Of a DNA stretch of 23,095 nt, positions 1-5,630 are shown one piece after another. How positions within the stretch are numbered: the first letter of the stretch is position 1; every line of letters starts with the position of its first letter. The stretch is taken from contig JARRJS010000114.1 of the NCBI GenBank assembly GCA_037388885.1, forward strand, positions 1 to 23,095. Direction: 5' to 3'. The stretch comes from JARRJS01 sp037388885. GTDB taxonomy: Bacteria; Gemmatimonadota; Gemmatimonadetes; Longimicrobiales; RSA9. The notes beneath the pieces were generated by a model. It worked only from the letters and a program-made list of their open reading frames with translations, did no database searches and was not told the DNA's origin. The position numbers and the translations under genes were made by a program.

Positions 1-267
1 GTTTGTCCGGCTGGGGGGCCGTGGGAGGGCTTGGGCTTCTGGCTGGGCAGGTTGCCGGTTCGCCAGCGTGGCCGGTGGGCAGCAGGTTCCGTGGTGACTG
101 CTCGCAGTGCTTGCGGATCGCGGGTGCCGGGTGCACGGCGAGCCATCCGGCATACGCCCGTGGCGGGTAGCTGCCGTACGCATGTGAGCGGGCTTTCCAC
201 CGGAACCCGACGCATGCCAGCGAAGCGCGCATCCCCCCGGCCTAGCCGACTCCCCAACCAGCGCAAT
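1..267. other. Gene-free left edge, spacer-like sequence
   Basis: I see no convincing gene here. The stretch resembles the spacers at 1511-1613 and 13086-13239 that precede plus-oriented hairpin arrays. It has a GTGCCGGG...GCACGGCG segment at 124-140, comparable to the better conserved GCGCCGGGCAC motif in those spacers, and a partial array-like fragment (AGCGAAGCGCGCATCC, 219-234). It ends directly at the array starting at 268. By analogy, the matching minus-oriented array would lie to the left of the window. The similarity is by eye and weak in the first 120 bases. Confidence 0.4.
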
Positions 268-378
268 CCTAGCGCGCGAAGCGCGCATCCTGGCCGCGCC
301 GGCAGGCGCGGCGTCCTGAGCGGTGACGGCGGAGCCGTCGCCGCGGACCTAGCGGGCGCCAACGGCGCCGCGTCCTGG
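268..378 (+). repeat. Hairpin array 1, plus orientation, four units
   Basis: Four consecutive short hairpins with different stems are separated by TCCTNG-type or ACCTAG linkers. They are GCGCGC-GAA-GCGCGC (272-286), CCGCGCC-GGCA-GGCGCGG (294-311), an 11-bp stem with one wobble and loop GGA (320-344), and GGCGCC-AAC-GGCGCC (355-369). The first unit with its CCTAG prefix (268-286) is identical to the first unit of arrays 3 and 6. There is no T-run after any stem, so ordinary intrinsic terminators are unlikely. The array lies just downstream of the 3' end of the minus-strand four-helix-bundle gene pair. Confidence 0.8.
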
Positions 379-381
379 CGA

Positions 382-480
382 GCGCTGGCCGTCGAGCCCT
401 GTTCAGCGTCGACGCCTCGGATCACGCCTGCCCGTCAAGCCCGGCGGCCCGTCAGAATCCCTCCGCTCGACGGCCAGCGC
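382..480. repeat. 15-bp perfect inverted repeat at a gene 3' end
   Basis: GCGCTGGCCGTCGAG (382-396) is exactly repeated in inverse as CTCGACGGCCAGCGC (466-480), with 69 bp between. The right arm and most of the loop lie inside the last codons of the minus-strand gene 403-819; the left arm lies beyond its stop. The loop contains the 10-bp palindrome GCGTCGACGC (406-415). It could fold as a large 3' stem-loop on the transcript or be the scar of a small inverted duplication. Confidence 0.7.
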
Positions 481-819
481 GAGCCTGGTCAGCTGGCCGA
501 CGAGCTCGTCGAGCTGCTCGCGGCCGGGGGCGAGGTCCTGGAGGTCGACGAGGTCGAGGGCTTCGACGGCGTCGTAGAGGGCGCGGCATTCGCAGGCGGA
601 ACGGCGGGCCATGCGGTAGAAGCGGGCCTTTTCACGCGGGCGGAACTCGCCTGCGCCCTCGGCGATGTTGAGGGCGATGGACAGGGCGGCTCTTCTCAGC
701 TGGTCCTTCATGTACTCTCTGTTCCGGGGCAGACGCCTGGCGAGAACGTCGGCCGTGTGCAGAAACCCCAGGGCATGGGCATAGGCCGGCAGCGTCGGGA
801 TGCGGGCCCGATCATGCAC
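403..819 (-). CDS. Four-helix-bundle protein, S23/IVP family
   Basis: A small protein of 138 residues, all predicted helix. The core from about residue 13 to 110 has the S23/intervening-sequence-protein pattern: an aromatic/hydrophobic first helix, then QLRRAALSIALNIAEGAGE (about 40-58), then REKARFYRMARRSACECRAL. The IAEG turn and the S/C-x-x-E/C helix are hallmarks of the family, which forms homopentamers in known structures and whose cellular role is unclear; members occur in 23S rRNA intervening sequences and as Avd in diversity-generating retroelements. The start is GTG (817-819), with GGAGG about 11 nt upstream on the coding strand. It lies 60 bp downstream of a paralogue on the same strand. 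The Arg-rich last 20 residues run into an inverted repeat and may be added sequence. No reverse transcriptase or rRNA is nearby, so neither known context applies. Confidence 0.75.
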   Translation of the reverse strand: MHDRARIPTLPAYAHALGFLHTADVLARRLPRNREYMKDQLRRAALSIALNIAEGAGEFRPREKARFYRMARRSACECRALYDAVEALDLVDLQDLAPGREQLDELVGQLTRLALAVERRDSDGPPGLTGRRDPRRRR

Positions 820-879
820 GGCCGAGCGTCCCTCCAGGTTCGGCCGGCGGCCACGTCGGGCGGTGGGCGCGCACGTGTC

Positions 880-1284
880 TCATCGCCGGCCCCGTCGGCG
901 CGCCTTCTCGAAGGCGAGCTCGGGCGCGGCCGAGTCGTCGCCCACGACGCCGGTGATGATGCGGGCGAGACGGTCCAGCAGCTGGCGGGCCCTGCGGGCG
1001 GCCGGCCCCAGGGCGGGCCACGTGCCGCCGATCAGGTCGAACGCGGCCATACAGCCACAGCAGTTGCGCCAGGCGATGCGGTAGTGCAACGCACGGTGTT
1101 GCCGCGCGAACGGCGCTTCCGCCGCACCGATGCTGCTGGCGACGGCTTCGGCGTAGCGCTGGAGCATGATGGCCACGAAGTCGTCCTCGTCGTCCAGTCG
1201 CCCGACGACATCGCGCACATGTGCAAGCAGCTGCATGCCGAGCAGATACCCGGCGGGCGGTTCCACGATGCCCATGGCACTCAT
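880..1284 (-). CDS. Divergent four-helix-bundle protein, paralogue of its neighbour
   Basis: A 134-residue helical protein. The ATG at 1282-1284 is preceded by a clear AAAGGAG five bases upstream on the coding strand, so I prefer it to the longer in-frame start at 1359. Residues about 41-85 align with the neighbouring S23-like protein: LQRYAEAVASSIGAAEAPF against LRRAALSIALNIAEGAGEF, then HRALHYRIAWRNCCGCMAAF against KARFYRMARRSACECRALY. The canonical IAEG is degenerate (IGAA). There is an unusual Cys cluster CCGC (about 75-78) and an Arg-rich tail. It is the upstream member of a two-gene unit with 403-819. A sub-family partner in a hetero-oligomer is possible but is only inferred from the tandem pairing. 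The family call rests mainly on similarity to its neighbour. Confidence 0.65.
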   Translation of the reverse strand: MSAMGIVEPPAGYLLGMQLLAHVRDVVGRLDDEDDFVAIMLQRYAEAVASSIGAAEAPFARQHRALHYRIAWRNCCGCMAAFDLIGGTWPALGPAARRARQLLDRLARIITGVVGDDSAAPELAFEKARRRGRR

Positions 1285-1295
1285 GATGGCTCCTT

Positions 1296-1324
1296 TGGCA
1301 GGGGAAATGGACGATGGCCTGCCA
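1296..1324. promoter_or_regulatory. Inverted repeat upstream of four-helix-bundle genes
   Basis: TGGCAGG (1296-1302) and CCTGCCA (1318-1324) form a 7-bp inverted repeat with a 15-bp gap, immediately upstream of the ribosome-binding site of the gene starting at 1284. The position fits an operator or a leader stem-loop. I could not identify a convincing -10/-35 pair beside it. Confidence 0.3.
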
Positions 1325-1366
1325 GGGGCCGAGCGGACATAGGCCGTTGGGACAATCATGAGTGCA

Positions 1367-1510
1367 GGACGCGACGGCGGCTCCGCCGCCGCCGCGAGGA
1401 CGCAGCGGCGTAGCCGCTGCTAGGATGCTCGCCTGCGGCTCGCTAGGATGCTCGCCTGCGGCTCGCTAGGACGCGCCTGCGGCTCGCTAGGACGCGCCTG
1501 CGGCGCTAGG
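1367..1510 (-). repeat. Hairpin array 2, minus orientation, with tandem repeats
   Basis: Reading on the plus strand, linkers are TAGGA(C/T)G, the reverse complement of array 1 linkers. Units include a GGCGG-rich hairpin (1375-1388), a perfect 8-bp stem GCAGCGGC-GTA-GCCGCTGC (1402-1420), and then four head-to-tail copies of a CTAGGA-TG/CG...CTGCGGC unit at 1420-1442, 1443-1465, 1466-1486 and 1487-1505 (23, 23, 21 and 19 bp). The first two copies are identical. The last forms a clean GCGCC-TGC-GGCGC hairpin (1494-1506). The shrinking lengths suggest slippage and decay by 2-bp steps. Confidence 0.8.
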
Positions 1511-1613
1511 GGCGTGCGTTCGCCCTGGGCGTTCCCGCCGGGGTCCAGGTGGCGCTCGCAAGCGCAAGCAGGGCGCCGGGCACGGGCGTACACCGGGTTC
1601 GTGGCCAGGGCAA
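1511..1613. other. Central spacer between divergent hairpin arrays
   Basis: No gene is seen. This spacer separates the minus-oriented array 2 from the plus-oriented array 3. It contains GCGCCGGGCACGGGCGTA (1573-1590), which matches 17 of 18 bases at 13200-13217 in the other spacer, and both end in (G)AACCTAG at the array start. It may be the conserved core of the dispersed element. Confidence 0.5.
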
Positions 1614-1734
1614 CCTAGCGCGCGAAGCGCGCGTCCCAGGGGCCGAAGGCCCCGCCCTAGCCGGCCGAAAGGCCGGCGTCCCGAGGCGCGCCGAAGGTGC
1701 GCCGACCTGCGCCGGGTGGGCGTCCGCAAGGACG
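1614..1734 (+). repeat. Hairpin array 3, plus orientation
   Basis: Successive hairpins are GCGCGC-GAA-GCGCGC (1618-1632), GGGGCC-GAA-GGCCCC (1639-1653), GCCGGCC-GAAA-GGCCGGC (1660-1677), an 8-bp stem with one G-T pair and loop GAA (1685-1703), and a short CGTCC-GCAA-GGACG (1721-1734). Linkers are GTCCCAG, CCCTAG and GTCCCGAG. All stems differ while the GAA/GCAA loop and the linker persist. The array ends about 50 bp before the uvrB start. Confidence 0.8.
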
Positions 1735-1747
1735 ACCAACCGGCGCC

Positions 1748-1776
1748 TGCACTTTTCACCGGCCGATGGGTATATT
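1748..1776 (+). promoter_or_regulatory. Candidate uvrB promoter, possibly leaderless
   Basis: TATATT (1771-1776) is a good -10 in an otherwise GC-rich region. TGCACT (1748-1753) sits 17 bp upstream as a poor -35 (3 of 6). A start site about 7 bp past the -10 would fall at or next to the ATG of uvrB at 1785, giving a leaderless or almost leaderless mRNA. This agrees with the lack of any clear ribosome-binding site before that ATG. Confidence 0.4.
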
Positions 1777-1784
1777 GACGGCCC

Positions 1785-3836
1785 ATGGCCAGTTACGACC
1801 TCAAGCTCCCGTTCCCGTTGCGTGGCGATCAGCCGCAGGCCGTCCGCGAGCTGGCGGAGGGCCTGGGCCGCGGCGACCGCTGGCAGACGCTGCTGGGGGT
1901 GACGGGGTCGGGCAAGACGGTGACCATGGCGTCGACCATCGCGGAGTACGGGCGTCCGACGCTGGTCATGAGCCATAACAAGACGCTGGCGGCACAGCTC
2001 TACGGCGAGCTGAAGCAGTTCTTCCCGACGAACGCCGTGGAGTACTTCATCTCCTACTACGACTACTACCAGCCGGAAGCGTACGTGCCGGCGACGGACA
2101 CGTACATCGAAAAGGACGCGTCCATCAACGAGGACATCGACCGACTGCGGCTGCGGGCGACGTCGTCGCTGATGGAGCGCGACGACGTGGTGATCGTGGC
2201 GTCGGTGTCGTCTATCTACGGCCTGGGCGATCCGCGGGAGTACCGGGAGCTCATGCTGGTGCTGGAGACGGGCCAGCAGATCACGCGGCGTGAGATCCTG
2301 GAGGGGCTGGTCCGCATCCAGTACGGGCGCAACGACTACGAGTTCGACCGGGGCGCGTTCCGGGTGCGGGGCGATGTGGTGGAGGTGTACCCGGCGTACG
2401 AGGAGCAGGCGGTGCGCATCGAGCTGTGGGGCGACGAGATCGAGCGCATCAGCCGGTTCGACCCGCTGACGGGCGAGACGATCGTACGGCTGCCCAAGGC
2501 GGCGATCTACCCGGCGACGCACTTCGTGACGCAGCGGGAGACGATCGAGCGGGCGGTGGGCGGCATCCGGGCGGAGCTGGCGGAGCGGCTGGGCGAGCTG
2601 CAGATGGCGGGCAAGCTGCTGGAGGCGCAGCGGTTGGAGCAGCGCACGAATTTCGACATCGAGATGATGCTGGAGATCGGCACGTGCCCGGGCATCGAGA
2701 ACTACTCCCGCCACATCTCCGGCCGCCGGGAAGGCGAGCGGCCGGCGTGCCTGTTCGACTACTTCCCGGAGGACTTCCTGGTCATCGTGGACGAATCCCA
2801 CGTGACCATTCCGCAGATCCGGGGCATGTACAACGGCGACCGGGCGCGCAAGCTGACCCTGGTGGAGCACGGCTTCCGGCTGCCCAGCGCACTGGACAAT
2901 CGGCCGCTGCGGTTCGAGGAATGGGAGTCGCTGGTGCCACACGCCATGTTCGTGTCCGCGACGCCGGGGGACTGGGAGCTGGAGCATTCGGGCGGCGTGG
3001 TCGTCGAGCAGCTGATCCGGCCCACTGGGTTGCTGGACCCGGCGGTGGACGTGCGGCCGGTGCGCGGCCAGGTGGACGACCTGCTGGCAGAGATCCGGGA
3101 GCGGGAGCAGAAGGGCGAGCGGGTGCTGGTCACGACGCTGACCAAGCGCATGGCGGAGGACCTCACGGACTACCTGCAGCAGCTGGGCATCCGCGTGCGC
3201 TACATGCACTCGGACATCGACGCCATCGAGCGCATCGAGATCCTGCGCGACCTGCGGCTGGGCAAGTTCGACGTGCTGGTGGGCATCAACCTGCTGCGGG
3301 AAGGGCTGGACCTTCCCGAAGTGTCGCTGGTGGCCATCCTGGACGCGGACAAGGAAGGCTTCCTGAGGGACGAGCGCTCGCTCATCCAGACCATCGGGCG
3401 CGCGGCGCGCAACGTGGAGGGCCGCGCCATCATGTACGCCGACCGCATCACCGGCTCCATGCGCCGCTGCATCGACGAGACGAACCGGCGGCGCGAGGTG
3501 CAGCGCGAGTTCAACGAGGCGCACGGCATCGTGCCGGAGACGATCCACAAGAGCGTAGAGGAGCTGCTCGGCAGCACGCGCGTGGCGGACGCACGCGGGC
3601 TGCACGCGCAGAAGGAGCGCAGGGTCGCCGAGCAGCGCGCCAGCTACGCCGACGAGGTCAACCTGGAGGAGTGGGCGAAGATCCTTGAGGCGCAGATGAA
3701 AGAGGCGGCGGATCGCACCGACTTCGAGCGGGCGGCGGCTCTCCGGGACGAGCTGTTCGAGGTGCGGGCGCTTCTGGGCGCTGAGGAAGCGGAAAGCGGG
3801 AAGCGCGAAACGGGGAGTGTGAAACGGGGAGCGTGA
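1785..3836 (+). CDS. uvrB: Excinuclease ABC subunit B
   Basis: UvrB is the damage-verifying helicase-like subunit of bacterial nucleotide excision repair. It is loaded by UvrA and then recruits UvrC. The 683-residue protein has the normal architecture: Walker A GVTGSGKT (38-45), the damage-probing beta-hairpin YYDYYQPEAYVP (91-102), the DESH box (336-339), RPTGLLDP, helicase motif VI with IGRAARN, and a C-terminal UVR motif (EAQMKEAADRTDFERAAALRDE region) that binds UvrC. The start gives MASYDLKLPFPLRGDQ, typical for the family. The last 15 or so residues (SGKRETGSVKRGA) are not family-like and are encoded by a GTGAAACG-type simple repeat that crosses the stop codon. The next gene begins 36 bp downstream. 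Confidence 0.98.
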   Translation: MASYDLKLPFPLRGDQPQAVRELAEGLGRGDRWQTLLGVTGSGKTVTMASTIAEYGRPTLVMSHNKTLAAQLYGELKQFFPTNAVEYFISYYDYYQPEAYVPATDTYIEKDASINEDIDRLRLRATSSLMERDDVVIVASVSSIYGLGDPREYRELMLVLETGQQITRREILEGLVRIQYGRNDYEFDRGAFRVRGDVVEVYPAYEEQAVRIELWGDEIERISRFDPLTGETIVRLPKAAIYPATHFVTQRETIERAVGGIRAELAERLGELQMAGKLLEAQRLEQRTNFDIEMMLEIGTCPGIENYSRHISGRREGERPACLFDYFPEDFLVIVDESHVTIPQIRGMYNGDRARKLTLVEHGFRLPSALDNRPLRFEEWESLVPHAMFVSATPGDWELEHSGGVVVEQLIRPTGLLDPAVDVRPVRGQVDDLLAEIREREQKGERVLVTTLTKRMAEDLTDYLQQLGIRVRYMHSDIDAIERIEILRDLRLGKFDVLVGINLLREGLDLPEVSLVAILDADKEGFLRDERSLIQTIGRAARNVEGRAIMYADRITGSMRRCIDETNRRREVQREFNEAHGIVPETIHKSVEELLGSTRVADARGLHAQKERRVAEQRASYADEVNLEEWAKILEAQMKEAADRTDFERAAALRDELFEVRALLGAEEAESGKRETGSVKRGA

Positions 3837-3856
3837 AACGTGAAACGTGTTGCGTG
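3789..3856 (+). repeat. Simple GAAACG/GTGAAACG repeat across the uvrB stop
   Basis: The segment is a degenerate series of (GT)GAAACG and GGGAGNGTGAAACG words, for example GTGAAACGTGAAACGTG around 3835-3851. It encodes the last residues of UvrB, contains its stop codon and continues into the intergenic gap. The lower GC and the polypurine-rich top strand differ from the surroundings. Confidence 0.7.
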
Positions 3857-3872
3857 AGAGGGGGGTGAGCGT

Positions 3873-4820
3873 TTGAGTGGGGTGGAGCTCCGGGGTCGAG
3901 TCGACTTGGAGGCGGGGGCGCTGACGGAGACCGGCGTCGAGGCGTGGGGCCGGCGCATCGGGGAGGCGGCGGTCGCGGGCGACATCGCACTGCCGTTGGT
4001 GCTGGCGCTGCGGGGCGAGCTGGGCGCGGGCAAGTCGGTGCTGGCGCGGGCGGTGGCGCGGGGCGCGGGCGTGACGTCGCCCATGCCGTCGCCGACGTTC
4101 AACCTGGTCTTCCGCTACGACGCCGCGGCGGGGATCGAGGTCTACCACGTGGACCTGTATCGGCTGGTGGACCCTGACGAGGTCTGGGAGCTGGGCTGGC
4201 GGGACCTGGGTTCGGGGCGCCAGATCGTGCTCATCGAGTGGCCGGAGCGCGCGGAATCGCTGCTGCCGGCCGACCGGTGGGACGTATGGCTGGCTGACGC
4301 CAGCCAGGCGGGGGCGGAACAGCAGGCGCGGGCGCGGGCGGAGGCGGTCCGTCCCGGCGGGGGCGAGACCGTGGACCTGCGGTGGGTGTGGGGCGCGCGG
4401 CGGGGGGACGTGCCGCTGTTCGCGTACTCCGGGCTGCTGGCGCTGGCGGCGTCGGTGGGCAGTGATGCGCCGGTGTGCGCGTTGTTCGATGCCCGGCGTG
4501 GCGAGGTGTACGGGGCATGCTACCGGGTGGCGCGGGAGGTGAACGAGGTGCTGGCACCGGGCGCGCGCGTGCTGGACGACGTGCTGGACGTGGTCGTCGG
4601 GCTGGACCCACTGTTCGTGGGGGACGGCGCGCTGCGCTATCGTTCGGCCATCGAGGCGCGGGACGGGCGCGTGGCCCCTGCGCACATGGCGGTGCCCCGG
4701 GCCTCGGCGTTGATTTGGCTGGCGACGACGTTTCCCGAGCGCGGGCGCGTCGCGCAGCCGGCGTCGTGGGAGCCGGCGTACCTGCGGGACCCCGGTGCCA
4801 AGCGCGGAGTCGCCGGATGA
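3873..4820 (+). CDS. tsaE: TsaE ATPase fused to an N-terminally truncated TsaB
   Basis: Residues 1-142 are TsaE, the ATPase of the t6A37 tRNA threonylcarbamoyladenosine complex (TsaBDE): Walker A GELGAGKS (48-55), SPTFNLVFRY (73-82), YHVDLYRL (91-98) and IEWPER (121-126). After an Ala/Gly/Arg-rich junction (about 143-170), residues about 175-315 match the C-terminal two thirds of TsaB: PLFAYSGLLALAA, then ALFDARRGEVYGACY, and the final PAYLRD. The first roughly 95 residues of TsaB, with the DTS and GPGSFTG motifs, are absent, and the junction DNA (about 100 bp) is too short to hide them in another frame. The start is TTG at 3873 with a GAGAGGGGGG region upstream; a GTG three codons later is possible. 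It overlaps rimI by 4 nt (ATGA), the normal tsaE-tsaB-rimI order. The TsaB half may be vestigial, or the join may be an assembly artefact. Confidence 0.85.
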   Translation: MSGVELRGRVDLEAGALTETGVEAWGRRIGEAAVAGDIALPLVLALRGELGAGKSVLARAVARGAGVTSPMPSPTFNLVFRYDAAAGIEVYHVDLYRLVDPDEVWELGWRDLGSGRQIVLIEWPERAESLLPADRWDVWLADASQAGAEQQARARAEAVRPGGGETVDLRWVWGARRGDVPLFAYSGLLALAASVGSDAPVCALFDARRGEVYGACYRVAREVNEVLAPGARVLDDVLDVVVGLDPLFVGDGALRYRSAIEARDGRVAPAHMAVPRASALIWLATTFPERGRVAQPASWEPAYLRDPGAKRGVAG

Positions 4821-5446
4821 GTGGCCCACCGTCGTTCCGGGTCATGGGCGCGGCGGACCTGCCGCGCGTGATGGAGATCGAGCGCGCGTCGTTCTCGACG
4901 CCGTGGACGCGCGCGACCTTCCTGGGCCTGCTGGGCCGGCGCGACTCCTACCTGGCGGTCACCGAGGTCGAAAGCCGGATCGTGGCGTACGCCGCGTTCT
5001 GGCAGGTGTTGGACCAGGCCGAGCTGGGCGACATCGCCGTGGACCCGGAGTGGCGGCGACGCGGCCTGGGCGCCTTCATGCTCGAGCACGTCCTGGAGCA
5101 GGCCGCCCAGCAGGGCGTGCGGGAGCTGTACCTGGAAGTGCGGGAGTCCAACCGGGCCGCGCAGCGTCTGTATGAGCGATACGGCTTTCGCATCGTCGGC
5201 CGGCGCCGGAACTACTATTCCGGCCCGCGGGAAGACGCCCGCGTGCTGCGGGTGATGTTGGAGGCTGCGCCTCCGGCGCAGCAGGACGCGGCTTCGGCGG
5301 CGAAGGACGCGGCTTCGGCGCAGCAGGACGCGGCCTCGGCGCAGCAGGACGCGGCCTCCGGGCCGCTGGGACGCCCGCCCGGGAGGCCTTCGGCCCAGGA
5401 TGCGCCGGCTTCGCCGTCGCCAGGACAACCGCCTTCGGCGGGCTAG
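4817..5446 (+). CDS. rimI: Ribosomal-protein alanine N-acetyltransferase RimI, with repeat-derived tail
   Basis: GNAT acetyltransferase that acetylates the N-terminal alanine of ribosomal protein S18, and possibly other proteins, using acetyl-CoA. Residues 1-150 form a full GNAT fold: MGAADLPRVMEIERASFSTPWT at the N-terminus, the acetyl-CoA loop VDPEWRRRGLGAFML (about 75-89), LEVRESNRAAQRLYERYGFR, and the terminal RRNYYSGPREDARVLRVML. RimI normally ends here at about 150 residues. This one runs on to 209 with an Ala/Gln/Pro-rich tail built of a seven-residue repeat (QDAASAQ type) and then Pro/Ser-rich residues. The tail is encoded by hairpin array 4, and the TAG stop belongs to the CTAG linker of that array. 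The ATG overlaps the previous stop (ATGA). The tail is probably unstructured and dispensable; that is an inference. Confidence 0.92.
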   Translation: MSGPPSFRVMGAADLPRVMEIERASFSTPWTRATFLGLLGRRDSYLAVTEVESRIVAYAAFWQVLDQAELGDIAVDPEWRRRGLGAFMLEHVLEQAAQQGVRELYLEVRESNRAAQRLYERYGFRIVGRRRNYYSGPREDARVLRVMLEAAPPAQQDAASAAKDAASAQQDAASAQQDAASGPLGRPPGRPSAQDAPASPSPGQPPSAG

Positions 5447-5492
5447 GATGCAGTGCTTTCGGCGTGGCGGGACGCGGCGCCGCCGGCGCCGC
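5264..5492 (-). repeat. Hairpin array 4, minus orientation, inside and after rimI
   Basis: The array begins with a perfect 8-bp hairpin GCTGCGCC-TCC-GGCGCAGC (5264-5282). Four 21-bp tandem copies follow (5284-5304, 5305-5325, 5326-5346, 5347-5367), each starting GGACGCGGC. Then come GGCC-TTC-GGCC (5385-5395), CGGC-TTC-GCCG (5406-5416), CCGCC-TTC-GGCGG (5429-5441) and, after the rimI stop, GCGGCGCC-GCC-GGCGCCGC (5474-5492). TTC loops and CTAGGATG or GGACGCG linkers mark the minus orientation. The 21-bp period keeps the rimI frame open. Confidence 0.8.
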
Positions 5493-5510
5493 CAGGCGTT
5501 GCGGCTGGCT

Positions 5511-5540
5511 TTGTTCGGGCCCGTGCGCCAATGTTAGCGT
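5511..5540 (+). promoter_or_regulatory. Weak candidate promoter for hemB
   Basis: TTGTTC (5511-5516) and TAGCGT (5535-5540) are spaced by 18 bp in the 184-bp gap between rimI and hemB. The -10 matches only the TAnnnT frame. This is the best pair I can find here, but it is a weak call. Confidence 0.25.
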
Positions 5541-5630
5541 GAATACCGGGCACGCCGGGTGACCCGGCAGCGAATGTCGGTCGACGGTCAGCGAGCGACG
5601 ATCGCGCAACTCGAACTTGAACTCGAAAGA

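Noticed and set aside
403..1284. Diversity-generating retroelement with an Avd-like accessory protein
   Set aside because: The four-helix-bundle proteins resemble Avd by fold, but no reverse transcriptase and no adenine-biased template/variable repeat pair were seen.
31..1413. Plus-strand open frame of 460 codons over the left region
   Set aside because: It runs antisense through both four-helix-bundle genes and through the hairpin arrays, and its product has no coherent domain.
1367..1734. REP/RAYT or insertion-sequence ends
   Set aside because: No Y1 or DDE transposase is present, and the units lack the conserved REP head. No target-site duplication could be identified.
4200..4420. Frameshift hiding the missing N-terminal part of TsaB
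   Set aside because: The junction has only about 100 bp of non-family sequence, whereas the missing part needs about 285 bp. None of the other plus-strand frames shows DTS or GPGSFTG.
1506..4829. Very long minus-strand open frame (about 1107 codons)
   Set aside because: It is antisense to uvrB and tsaE. Its His/Arg/Pro/Gln-rich translation is typical of a shadow frame in GC-rich DNA, and no domain is recognisable.
5559..5630. Upstream start for hemB
   Set aside because: The extra 24 residues are not family-like, and the ATG at 5631 gives the conserved N-terminus.
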